Shown piece after piece: positions 24,488 to 32,442 of a stretch of 38,340 nt of DNA (position 1 is its first letter; each line of letters begins with the position of its first letter). The notes under the pieces were generated by a model, which saw nothing but the letters and a program-made list of their open reading frames with translations, made no database searches and was not told the DNA's origin. Location of the stretch: the NCBI GenBank assembly GCA_947630455.1, contig CANRHP010000012.1:1-38340 (forward strand), given 5' to 3'. A program made the translations under genes and the position numbers. The stretch comes from an uncultured Clostridia bacterium (GTDB taxonomy: Bacteria; Bacillota; Clostridia; Christensenellales; CAG-314).

Positions 24488-24519
24488 AATACCGGCTTCT
24501 GTTCAAAAGTCGGTATTTT
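24488..24519 (+). terminator. Terminator-like hairpin beyond XRE copy 2
   Basis: AATACCGGCTT (24488-24498) pairs with AAGTCGGTATT (24507-24517) with one G-T pair, followed by TTG. On the plus strand the nearest upstream gene is the DUF1292-like one, so it may end that operon after running antisense through XRE copy 2. Confidence 0.6.
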
Positions 24520-24632
24520 GTTGCCCATATATAGTGGAGGGTTTTCCATTTGCGCACCTTGCTCTGATGCTGTCAATGCAAGAGCTATGCGTCATATTCT
24601 AACGCACAAAGCAGCATATTTTGCCGCTTTGT

Positions 24633-24659
24633 GTACATGAAATAGATTATTCCATGTAC
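24633..24659. repeat. 27-bp palindrome, copy 1
   Basis: GTACATG (24633-24639) and CATGTAC (24653-24659) are the outer arms, and the inner AATA/TATT arms extend the symmetry. Preceded by TTTGTG and followed by TTAATCA. A near-identical copy lies 159 bases downstream. Confidence 0.8.
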
Positions 24660-24706
24660 TTAATCACAAACAATTTTAATCAATTTTAAGCATAGTGTCA
24701 AGAATA

Positions 24707-24736
24707 TTGGACATTATTGTTGATAATTTATATAAT
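24707..24736 (+). promoter_or_regulatory. Putative promoter of the surface protein gene
   Basis: TTGGAC (24707-24712), 18 bases, then TATAAT (24731-24736); equivalently TGGACA with 17. It lies between the two palindrome copies and about 100 bases upstream of the AATGGAGGT ribosome binding site. Confidence 0.6.
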
Positions 24737-24791
24737 TTTGACTTTTTTTACAATGAACTAACTGCTTTTTCTCGTCAAAAGTACATTTTGT

Positions 24792-24818
24792 GTACATGGA
24801 ATAATCTATTCTATGTAT
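24792..24818. repeat. 27-bp palindrome, copy 2
   Basis: GTACATG (24792-24798) and TATGTAT (24812-24818) with GAATA/TATTC inside. Preceded by TTTGTG like copy 1 and followed by TTACTCA. It lies in the 5' untranslated region, about 18 bases before the ribosome binding site. Confidence 0.8.
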
Positions 24819-24851
24819 TTACTCAAAAAATATAATGGAGGTAGAAATTAC

Positions 24852-27800
24852 ATGAAACAAAGCAAAGGGCAGTTATGGCTGAAACCGCTTTTACTCGTTT
24901 TATGTGCGTTTTTTGTGCTTGCAGGCGTGATGGTCGCTGTTTGCGGCGCAAACGCGGAGGAAGCGGCGGTCGAAGTCGGCACGGAGCAGCAGCTGAAACA
25001 AGCTGTCGAAAGTGCAGGCTCTGCCAAGACTACTATTAAGCTCACTCAGGACATTGAGCTTGTTGAGTCGGAGGTTAGTATCGATAAAGATCAAGATATA
25101 ACTCTTGACTTAAATGGCTACACCCTTTCGAGAAAGGGCTGGGTAATTGTCAACTGGTGGGGAAAACTTACTCTCGAGGACAGCTCGGTTGAAAAGACCG
25201 GAACCATTGCCGACGCAAATACCGGTACCGGCACCAACGCCATGGGGCTGGTGTTCAACTACGGCGAAATGCATTCCTCTGTCAACTACGATGTTGTATA
25301 CAGCTCTTGCGTAGCGGTTACCAACCAACTGCGCCTCGCCGGTCCCGACAACACCCAGTATATCTGCAACCCGTCGCTTACGATTACGGGCGGAACCGTC
25401 AAGCATAGAGGTACTGCGAACAACGGCGTAACCCTTCTCGAAACGGTAGACGGCAATGTTACGATCAACGACGGCACCTTTATTACGGAAAACTATCACG
25501 GATCGAACACGCTGCTTATCGATGTAAGCTCGACGTATGTCTATCCGCCCGATTATCTGGACGTTCACCTCGATTACGGTACGGACTACGCCCAGGATCC
25601 CGACGGCGGCTTTATGACTCTCCCTGCAGGACAGGAAAAGTCGGACGCCGCAATGGAGCAGCTTCAACCCATTGTCGAAGCCTACGACAAGCACCGTGAA
25701 AGCACGGTCACGATAAACGGCGGCGATTTTACTTCGTTCGATTCCAAATGCGGCGTATTCAGCGTTGCCTCCAAAGTCAAGAAATGCACCGGAATTTCCT
25801 GCGGCACCTATTCAGCCAGCTGGGGTTCTGCGGATGCCGAAGACTATAACGCGTCCGTTACGATCACCAACGGTAGATGGGGACAGGACCTCTCCGGCTA
25901 TGTGCCCGAGGGCAAGTGGATGGATTTGATCGAAGAGACCACAAACGATGGCAAAGTAACTTATTATATGGTGCGCGACGTAGATAGCAGCCGCGTAGCC
26001 GCCGAGGTTACCATAGACAACGAAGTACAGGCGCGTCCGTATCTCAACTTCACATCTGCCTGGAATGCGGCTAAGCTGGTCGCTGCCGAAAAGCGTACCG
26101 TCAAACTGTTGAAGGACAGCACAGCGAAAGTTCTCAGCTTGACGCAAGTCAGCGGCGAGATGATCCTTGACCTCAACGGACATAAGCTTACTATCGATCC
26201 CGAAAGCGCAAGTGCCAGACATGTAGATGTAAGTAATAGCACCAACTATCCAAATACGCTGGTTATATGCGATACCAGCCCCGAGCAAGACGGAGTGCTT
26301 GAATTCAGCGCGTCTAAGGGCGTGAGCTCCAGCTCATTCTTCTGGTTTTATACCGGCAATACGAAAGTCAGGCTGGAAAGCGGAACGATCAGTCAGACTG
26401 GTCTTGTGCCCGCGAGCTACAAAGATTACTCTACGGACGATGTGACAAGCAGCAATGACGACTATCTGTACTATATGTCGCTGTTCAAGTTTGGCCCCAC
26501 TAGCAATGAGCTTACACAATATCAGAACAACTATCAAGGTCTTGTTACGATCAAGGGCGGCAACATTATTTCTGAGCTGAACTTCGGAACGGCAGATCAT
26601 ATTGACGCAACTCATCCGGGCGTTTTGGTCGGATACAAGGCTCCGAATTACAACAACAATGAGTTCGGCTTGCTCTCGAAAGAAAACGATAAAGTTCCGA
26701 GCAAGGAGACGATGTTCGTTGTCGATCTTGAGGATTATCTTGCCGACGGCTCCAAATCGTGCTTGTTCTCCTGGGACTTTGACGAAGTCGTTTCTCCTAA
26801 AGGATTGACCTCGAGCGGCGCCGACGGCAGATACGTCGTTTCTAAAGTGAGCGAAAAAGAGTTCTTTATTCTGAATTCTTCCGCGCAGAAGTTCGAAAAG
26901 CTGTCGCAGGCGTTGAAGGGAGCTAAGCAGGGCGATACTGTTATGGTTCTGCAAGACGTTACGTTGGACGAGTCCGTTACGATCGACAACGGCGTTACGC
27001 TTAACCTCAACTCGACGACCAACTTTACCGTTACAATCGGAAGCGGTTCCCTTACCCTTCAGGGTGGAGCGATGGTCAAGTACGGCACCATCATAGGCGA
27101 CCTGACTGTGGCGGGCGACGCAACGCTCAGCAAAGTGCATGTCACCGGAAACGTATCCGCTTCGGCAGGCACGCTTACGATCGACAGCGGCGTTTATGAG
27201 GGCACGGTTGATATTGCCGGCAGCGACAATGCCGCGGTAATTACGGGAGGCTCCTTTAAGGGAAGCGAAATTTCCAAGCTCGACAAATATTTCTCGTTAT
27301 TCTTAGGCGCATACATCGCCGGCGGCGCGGAGTATGACGAAAGCACGTTGTACGAAGTGAAGATTGCCCCCAACCTTGCGGCTCAGGCATGGTACAAGAG
27401 CGAAAAGGAAAAGGGAGGAGACAAGACGTACGAGATCTCCTCGACTGACCAGTGGAACTATTTTGCGCTTTACGTCAACAGCGGCGCGGATTCGTTCAAG
27501 GGCAAGACGGTAAAACTGACCGCCGACCTCGATTTCGGCGGAGCGCCGGCGGGCATATCTATGTTTTCCGCGCGTGCAGCCGCTACGCCCTTCCTTCCTG
27601 CGGGCAACGCTACAAATGCGTTTGAAGGCTCTTTCTCCGGCGAGAAGGATGCGGGCGGCAGCTATACCCTGAGCGGAATAGTAGCAAAGGAAAAGCTTGT
27701 CGGCTTGTTCGGTTACACCAGAGGTGTAACAAGCATCTCCAACGTTACGATACGCAACTCTACGTTCACGGTCGGTAACGGTTACCTCGACGAGCTTAAC

Positions 27801-30368
27801 GCCGGCGCGGGAACGCTTTCCGGCGGCGCACTCATCGGCGAAGGCTACGACGGAACCAATCAGACAAACATCGAACTTGAGGGAGTTGCCGTCGACTTCG
27901 ACATAAACGGTTATTCGATTTTCAGTGGCGCACTCCTCGGGCATACCTGGGGCAATATTACCGTCGACGGTCTTAAGATGACGCAGTCCTCTGTTGAGAG
28001 CAACTGGAAGGCGGGCGGTCTCGTAGGCTACTACGAAGGCGACTTTACCCTTACCAATGGCGCGGTGTCCGACGTGACCGTGGATACCGGCGATTCGTTC
28101 TTCGCTCCCGGTTCGATCATAGGTCATGCAAACGGTGCCAATACCACGTTTGAGGACTGCCAGATCAACACTCCCGACGCAAACCTTGTCGGCGCAGCAT
28201 ACAGCGGTCGTTCCGATAAGGTTGTTGTACAAGGCTCAAAGACGGAAATCCATTGTAATGGTATCGGCGCTACGGGAACGAAGTCAGTAGAACTCATTCC
28301 TTCGTCTGACGGCGAAAATGGTTTTGATATCGAAACTTCCGATCCGCTTCCCGTAGAATGGTTTGATTTTTCGCAGCTTGAAGGCGGCGGTATAGTGGAA
28401 AGGGACGAGAACGGTAAATACAATTACTCCGCGCTCAACTATGTGGCTGCTATCTATCGTGGCGGCGATCTTGTTGAAGAGTATACTGACCTGGCTACAG
28501 CTGTTGAAAAGGCGCAGGACGGCGACGAAATCTACGTCTACGCTCCCATCACCCAAAACATTACAGTAGAAAATAAACTTACTTTTGTTTTGCATGGATT
28601 TGGCTTTGACGGTTCTGCGAAAAAACTTAGATTTGCCAACTATAGCGATTACGACGTTGTAATTAAAGATAGCTCCGGCACTATCATGTTAAAGGGTGAG
28701 GTTACTTTGGATGATGTGATAGTTGAGGGTAATTTACTAAACGAAGGTACATGTACACTCACTTACTACGCAACCGTCACCGGCAATATAACCAATACAG
28801 GTACACTTACTATTGAAAGCAATTCTAAAGTAAACGGCACCCTAACCAACAGTAACGGAAGTATTACTATCACCGGCGGTACGTTCACGGCGCCCGAAAT
28901 CGTTTCAAACCCTGTTTTGCTCAAGGAATTCATTCAAATTGAACATGTAGCAATTATGGGCGAAAATGCAGTCATCGTAAAGAGCTTGGAAAATGTTTCT
29001 GCAGGTGAATACATAGTGACTGGTTCCTCTAAAAATGCAATTGACAAGACAAAAATTGCTGCAGGTTACGCTTATGTACAAGATGAGGACAACAATTATG
29101 TCATCACCAAGCTAAGCGAGTACAATGCGCTGCTCTTGCAAGATTTGGCGTCAAGCAGGGATGAATTGCTCAATAAATATATCTATTCCGAGGCTTCCGA
29201 AGAAAAACTTCGCGGCATCTATGATAGAGTCGAAGCTGAGCTTTCATCTCGCGCCGATAGCCTTACAATGATTGAAGCGGAACGTATCGTGAACTCTGCA
29301 ATTATAGAGATGAATTCGGTACCCGTTCTCAATGTTGAACAGGAAGAAAATGCAAAGGCTCTTGCGGAAGCAAAGAAAGACGCTAAAAATGAACTGCTGC
29401 TCTACGCAGCGAGTAAGGGATTGTCCTTGCAGGACGAATCCGTCACAAATGGACTTGACGCAATTGAGACGGCTGCTGAAGAAAGCGGCATAACCTCCGC
29501 TTTGGAAGCAGCGAAGAAGAGTGTCGATGACGTAAAAGCGGCTTTGGACAAAGAAGCGGCAGATCAACAGGCAGCAGAGGAAGCTGCTCGCAAGCTTGCG
29601 GAAGCCAAGAAAGCTGCTGAAAATGAACTCATGCTCTACGCGGCAAGTAGGGGATTGTCCTTGCAGGACGAATCCGTTACAAAGGGACTTGACGCAATCG
29701 AGACGGCTGCTGAAGAAAGCGGCATAACCTCCGCTTTGGAAGCTGCAAAGAAGAGCGTCGATGACGTAAAAGCGGCTTTGGACAAAGAAATCGGTGATCA
29801 GCAAGAGCAGGACGAAGAAGCCCGTAAGCTCGCCGAGGCAAGAAAAGACGCTAAAAACGAACTCATGTTGTATGCGGCAAGCTTGGGCGTCTCACTCAAA
29901 GACGGTGTTGTTACAAACGGACTCGGTGCAATCGACGCGGCTGCCAATGGAAGCGGTATAACCTCTGCTTTGGAATCGGCGAAGAAGAGTGTAGATGCTG
30001 CAAAAGCGGCATTGGACAAGGAAGCAGCGGATCAACAGGCAGCAGAGGAAGCTGCTCGCAAGCTTTCGGAAGCCAAGAAAGACGCTAAAAACGAGCTTAT
30101 GCTCTACGCAGCAAGCCTTGATATTTCACTCAAAGACAGCTCCGTTACTAACGGTCTCAGCGCTATCGAGGCGGCGGCGGACGAAAGCGGGATCACCTCT
30201 GCATTGGAAGCCGCAAAGGTTAAGGTAGACGAGGCAAAGACAGCTTTGGATGGACAAAGCGCAAAAGCGACGGTACCGTTTATAGTGATAGTTGTTATCG
30301 AGGCGGTAGTCGTAGTGGCGTTGCTGGTTGTGCTGATTGTGATTCTGCGCAAAAAGAAGGTCGACTAA
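24852..30368 (+). CDS. Giant secreted surface protein: beta-helix domains, GLUG-like repeats, four 78-aa helical repeats, C-terminal anchor
   Basis: Predicted cell-surface protein of 1838 residues. Residues 1-35 are a signal peptide with cleavage after Ala-Asn-Ala. Most of 40-900 reads as parallel beta-helix (ITLDLNGYTLSRKG, MILDLNGHKLTI, SLTITGGTVK-like turns). Five GLUG-like repeats lie at about 945-1115 (GLFGYTRG, GGLVGYYEG, GSIIGHANG). A second beta-helix-like block runs to about 1380. Four tandem 78-residue helical repeats follow (EAKKDAKNEL...SGITSALEAAKKSVD...AALD). The last 33 residues are a membrane helix with RKKK stop-transfer. There is no LPXTG motif and no catalytic site I can identify. 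The ATG at 24852 follows TGGAGGT. The role is probably adhesion or display; binding target unknown. Confidence 0.85.
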   Translation: MKQSKGQLWLKPLLLVLCAFFVLAGVMVAVCGANAEEAAVEVGTEQQLKQAVESAGSAKTTIKLTQDIELVESEVSIDKDQDITLDLNGYTLSRKGWVIVNWWGKLTLEDSSVEKTGTIADANTGTGTNAMGLVFNYGEMHSSVNYDVVYSSCVAVTNQLRLAGPDNTQYICNPSLTITGGTVKHRGTANNGVTLLETVDGNVTINDGTFITENYHGSNTLLIDVSSTYVYPPDYLDVHLDYGTDYAQDPDGGFMTLPAGQEKSDAAMEQLQPIVEAYDKHRESTVTINGGDFTSFDSKCGVFSVASKVKKCTGISCGTYSASWGSADAEDYNASVTITNGRWGQDLSGYVPEGKWMDLIEETTNDGKVTYYMVRDVDSSRVAAEVTIDNEVQARPYLNFTSAWNAAKLVAAEKRTVKLLKDSTAKVLSLTQVSGEMILDLNGHKLTIDPESASARHVDVSNSTNYPNTLVICDTSPEQDGVLEFSASKGVSSSSFFWFYTGNTKVRLESGTISQTGLVPASYKDYSTDDVTSSNDDYLYYMSLFKFGPTSNELTQYQNNYQGLVTIKGGNIISELNFGTADHIDATHPGVLVGYKAPNYNNNEFGLLSKENDKVPSKETMFVVDLEDYLADGSKSCLFSWDFDEVVSPKGLTSSGADGRYVVSKVSEKEFFILNSSAQKFEKLSQALKGAKQGDTVMVLQDVTLDESVTIDNGVTLNLNSTTNFTVTIGSGSLTLQGGAMVKYGTIIGDLTVAGDATLSKVHVTGNVSASAGTLTIDSGVYEGTVDIAGSDNAAVITGGSFKGSEISKLDKYFSLFLGAYIAGGAEYDESTLYEVKIAPNLAAQAWYKSEKEKGGDKTYEISSTDQWNYFALYVNSGADSFKGKTVKLTADLDFGGAPAGISMFSARAAATPFLPAGNATNAFEGSFSGEKDAGGSYTLSGIVAKEKLVGLFGYTRGVTSISNVTIRNSTFTVGNGYLDELNAGAGTLSGGALIGEGYDGTNQTNIELEGVAVDFDINGYSIFSGALLGHTWGNITVDGLKMTQSSVESNWKAGGLVGYYEGDFTLTNGAVSDVTVDTGDSFFAPGSIIGHANGANTTFEDCQINTPDANLVGAAYSGRSDKVVVQGSKTEIHCNGIGATGTKSVELIPSSDGENGFDIETSDPLPVEWFDFSQLEGGGIVERDENGKYNYSALNYVAAIYRGGDLVEEYTDLATAVEKAQDGDEIYVYAPITQNITVENKLTFVLHGFGFDGSAKKLRFANYSDYDVVIKDSSGTIMLKGEVTLDDVIVEGNLLNEGTCTLTYYATVTGNITNTGTLTIESNSKVNGTLTNSNGSITITGGTFTAPEIVSNPVLLKEFIQIEHVAIMGENAVIVKSLENVSAGEYIVTGSSKNAIDKTKIAAGYAYVQDEDNNYVITKLSEYNALLLQDLASSRDELLNKYIYSEASEEKLRGIYDRVEAELSSRADSLTMIEAERIVNSAIIEMNSVPVLNVEQEENAKALAEAKKDAKNELLLYAASKGLSLQDESVTNGLDAIETAAEESGITSALEAAKKSVDDVKAALDKEAADQQAAEEAARKLAEAKKAAENELMLYAASRGLSLQDESVTKGLDAIETAAEESGITSALEAAKKSVDDVKAALDKEIGDQQEQDEEARKLAEARKDAKNELMLYAASLGVSLKDGVVTNGLGAIDAAANGSGITSALESAKKSVDAAKAALDKEAADQQAAEEAARKLSEAKKDAKNELMLYAASLDISLKDSSVTNGLSAIEAAADESGITSALEAAKVKVDEAKTALDGQSAKATVPFIVIVVIEAVVVVALLVVLIVILRKKKVD
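29361..30267 (+). repeat. Four tandem 234-bp in-frame repeats
   Basis: Units begin at 29361, 29595, 29829 and 30063, exactly 234 bases (78 codons) apart; the fourth is shortened and runs into the anchor. Units 1 and 2 are nearly identical in DNA, and the linker of unit 1 (near 29560) recurs after unit 3 (near 30025). This points to recent duplication or exchange. Confidence 0.9.
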
Positions 30369-30509
30369 CGACAGATTGTTTCAACACAAAAGAAGACTAT
30401 TTTCGCACTGTGACGTAATGTAATAAAGCGAATACAGCAGTAGCGGAATAAATACACCGTATGTTTAGATGCGGTTATCGTGCCGCCAAAGCTACAACGG
30501 TGCAGATGG

Positions 30510-30541
30510 GCAGGGATTTTTTTGAAAATCCCTGCTCTTTT
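30510..30541 (+). terminator. Rho-independent terminator of the surface protein gene
   Basis: GCAGGGATTTT and AAAATCCCTGC form a perfect 11-bp stem around a TTTG loop, followed by TCTTTT. Confidence 0.9.
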
Positions 30542-30581
30542 GCTGTAAATCGAAATCCACTCTTTGGAAGGGCTGATTTAA

Positions 30582-30805
30582 TTCTGTTACCTTGTTTTAT
30601 ATGCAGGAATACACGGTATTTTTAAGGGTTTGCCAATTGATAATATAAAAAAATTGAACCGATCGATCTAACAAAAGAATATATAGCCGGGCTTGTCGGT
30701 ATATTGATAGAAAAAACTTAAGTAACAAGTCCCTATGTTAATGTCGAGGCTAAGTTGTTTAGCGGACAAATAGATAGTTTCGGGACTCAACGTGCATTAT
30801 ATTGA
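30582..30805 (+). pseudogene. Possible decayed gene fragment
   Basis: Two overlapping frames read like protein. The first (to 30671) includes GIHGIFKGLPIDNIKK. After a run of seven A at 30647-30653, the other frame continues EPIDLTKEYIAGLVGILIEKT, meets TAA at 30719, and resumes SPYVNVEAKLFSGQIDSFG in the same frame to TGA at 30805. One frameshift at the A-run plus one stop would account for it. I do not recognise the parent family, and chance is not excluded. Confidence 0.3.
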
Positions 30806-30851
30806 CTTTGCGCCGTAGTATCTACCGCACAGAGCGTATCATTGGTGCGCT

Positions 30852-30882
30852 GAACAAAAATCCGGCGTTTATCAACGCCGGA
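30852..30882 (-). terminator. Rho-independent terminator of the AmaP-like gene
   Basis: TCCGGCGTT (30861-30869) and AACGCCGGA (30874-30882) form a perfect 9-bp stem. On the minus strand the run TTTTTGTT follows, about 100 bases after the stop codon. Confidence 0.88.
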
Positions 30883-30981
30883 CCAAATAAATTATTAAAT
30901 TATCTAAATTCGAAGTAATATTGTATCAATTTATATAAGTGTGTTGCGCTTGATTGGACAATTCGTCACAGTTTGGTCGTA

Positions 30982-31689
30982 TTACCAAATGTCTGCAGGT
31001 TTTTTGCTTTCGCCCGCGGCAATATCCTCTTGCTTGGATTTGTTCGATTGATCATCTGTCACGTCTATCACGGATACCGTATCTTGAAAAGCTTCCGATT
31101 CGTCCGATTCTGTCAAAACATCGTCCTGCTCCGATCGTTGTTGCGAAGCTTCCACCAACGTATCTGCGGGAGTAAATTTTTTGGACAACTTCACCACATC
31201 GAAATTGATAGCATTAAATTTCAGCCCAAGCGATTCCCAAAAGCTTGCCGCAAGCAATGTTTTTAGTTTGGGAATATAGTTGGCAATATCTTCTGCAACC
31301 ATAGGTTCCACTGCAATGTTTGCGACCAAACCCATTTTGTCATCCACGCGGAATGTGGTGCGCTTAATCTTCAGTTGCGGAAACTCCTTTGCACAGCCGC
31401 GCACGATGTTGTTAATCACGCTGTGACTGGCGCGAGTGGTGCTTTGCGCATCGTAAAAAAGCACGATGCGTTTTATATTGAGAACCTCCGAAAAATTGAC
31501 GATCAATAAATAAACCGAAAGTCCTACATAAACAACGGCAAGCGTCGATAGTAAAACTATTGCAACGATATTATCGGCATTTTCATTTTGAGGGATTGCT
31601 CCCGATGCATAAAGTACTGCCAACAGTGCAAACACAAAGGTTATGCAAATCAGCGCTACAATAGCAACTTTTTCCGCAAGCTTTCTCAT
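30982..31689 (-). CDS. AmaP-like (Asp23/Gls24-related) membrane protein
   Basis: A 235-residue protein with two N-terminal membrane helices (about 8-31 and 41-66) and a cytoplasmic remainder. Residues 85-170 fit the Asp23/Gls24-like pattern by eye: SHSVINNIVRGCAKEFPQL, then VDDKMGLVANIAVEP, then IANYIPKLKTLL and LKFNAINFDVVKL. AmaP proteins anchor Asp23 at the membrane in Bacillota and are linked to envelope stress. The last 60 residues are acidic and probably disordered. No Asp23 gene lies beside it. The ATG at 31689 has AGAGG upstream. It has its own promoter and terminator, so it is monocistronic. Confidence 0.68.
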   Translation of the reverse strand: MRKLAEKVAIVALICITFVFALLAVLYASGAIPQNENADNIVAIVLLSTLAVVYVGLSVYLLIVNFSEVLNIKRIVLFYDAQSTTRASHSVINNIVRGCAKEFPQLKIKRTTFRVDDKMGLVANIAVEPMVAEDIANYIPKLKTLLAASFWESLGLKFNAINFDVVKLSKKFTPADTLVEASQQRSEQDDVLTESDESEAFQDTVSVIDVTDDQSNKSKQEDIAAGESKKPADIW

Positions 31690-31717
31690 ACAATACCTCT
31701 CAGCATATTTTTCTTAA

Positions 31718-31746
31718 ATTATATCATTCTACATTTTTTCCGTCAA
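31718..31746 (-). promoter_or_regulatory. Promoter of the AmaP-like gene
   Basis: On the minus strand: TTGACG (31746-31741), 17 bases, TATAAT (31723-31718). Close to consensus. Confidence 0.8.
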
Positions 31747-31806
31747 CAAAAAGTGCCGATTTGTCCATTTCAGAAGGATAAATTCTTATAATTTTTTGAA
31801 TTTATC

Positions 31807-31835
31807 TTGACAAATTTTGCTTTATAGAATAAAAT
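31807..31835 (+). promoter_or_regulatory. Promoter of the TetR/ABC exporter operon
   Basis: TTGACA (31807-31812), 17 bases, TAAAAT (31830-31835). The -10 overlaps the first of two tandem palindromic operators. Confidence 0.82.
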
Positions 31836-31864
31836 AACAATTGTTATTAATAACAAATGTTATT
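31833..31864. promoter_or_regulatory. Tandem palindromic operators, probably for TetR
   Basis: AATAACAATTGTTATT (31833-31848) is a perfect 16-bp palindrome. It abuts AATAACAAATGTTATT (31849-31864), which differs at one position. They cover the -10, the transcription start and the region just before the tetR start, ideal for autorepression. Confidence 0.82.
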
Positions 31865-31875
31865 TTGGTGTGGCT

Positions 31876-32442
31876 ATGGCAAAAAAACAAATATCCGTAG
31901 AACAAATAGTGCAGGCGGCAGTATCTCTTGTTTCCGAACAGGGGATGGATGCTTTGAATGCACGAAGTGTGGCAGCACGTTGCGGTTGCTCCACTCAGCC
32001 GATATATCTTTGCTTTGACAGTCTGCTTGGGCTGAAAAAAGCTGTTACGGCACAAATGCAGAAGTGTTACGACGTCTACATGGCGTCGGAGTTGGCAAGC
32101 GGAAAATATCCCGAGTACAAGGCGAGCGGCATGGCATACATTCGTTTTGCCAAAGAGCAACCCAATTTTTTCAAGTATCTGTTTATGCGAAATCGTCAGG
32201 GAGAAGCCGATGATCCTCAGGCGTATCAATTTCATCGTGAGGCTATGCGTGTGGTACAATATGGCTTTGATGCAAACCAAGCGGAGCGGATACACACTCA
32301 CATGTGGGTATATGTGCACGGTATTGCTACAATGTATGCTACCGGTTTTCTCAATTGGGATTGGGAAACTGTCAGCAAGCTATTGACGGAGGAATTTTTT
32401 GCTATAAAAAATAAAATATCGGGAGGCGGCAATGATAATTGA
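31876..32442 (+). CDS. TetR-family transcriptional repressor
   Basis: A 188-residue regulator. The N-terminal helix-turn-helix (about 8-50) includes IVQAAVSLVSEQGMDALNARSVAARCGCSTQPIY-type elements (parts: SLVSEQGMDALNARSVA, CGCSTQPIYLCF). The C-terminal all-helical domain (about 75-180) would bind a ligand. The ATG at 31876 fits the family; a GTG six bases earlier is also possible, and the ribosome binding site is weak. It overlaps the ABC ATPase gene by 11 bases, so regulator and exporter are one operon. The tandem palindromes at its promoter predict that it represses the whole operon until an exported compound binds. Confidence 0.93.
   Translation: MAKKQISVEQIVQAAVSLVSEQGMDALNARSVAARCGCSTQPIYLCFDSLLGLKKAVTAQMQKCYDVYMASELASGKYPEYKASGMAYIRFAKEQPNFFKYLFMRNRQGEADDPQAYQFHREAMRVVQYGFDANQAERIHTHMWVYVHGIATMYATGFLNWDWETVSKLLTEEFFAIKNKISGGGNDN

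Larger units (their letters stand above)
24425..24851. other. Regulatory intergenic region before the surface protein gene
   Basis: About 430 AT-rich bases. It holds the XRE copy 2 promoter (minus strand; TTGATC-18-TATACA read on that strand), a terminator-like hairpin (24488-24519), two 27-bp palindromes (24633-24659, 24792-24818), and a promoter between them. No convincing small gene was found. Confidence 0.7.
30369..30981. other. Intergenic region with terminators and a gene remnant
   Basis: About 610 bases: terminator of the surface protein gene (30510-30541), a decayed coding remnant (30582-30805), and the minus-strand terminator for the AmaP-like gene (30852-30882). No intact gene was seen. 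Confidence 0.65.

Noticed and set aside
24464..24640. Open frame reading YSGGFSICAPCSDAVN and on, before the surface protein gene
   Set aside because: It has no start codon with a ribosome binding site, it crosses a terminator-like hairpin and the palindrome, and its length is within chance for this region.
24633..24818. Paired palindromes as ends of an insertion sequence
   Set aside because: There is no transposase between them, the interval is only about 130 bases, and no target-site duplication was seen. Regulatory sites fit better.
29244..29804. Long minus-strand frame opposite the 78-aa repeats
   Set aside because: It is a mirror of the repeat codons and shows the same periodicity, with no ribosome binding site. 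A by-product of repetitive coding sequence.
29361..30267. Repeats as a CRISPR array
   Set aside because: Units are 234 bp, in-frame and coding, with no short direct repeat and spacer pattern. No CRISPR array was found anywhere in the window.
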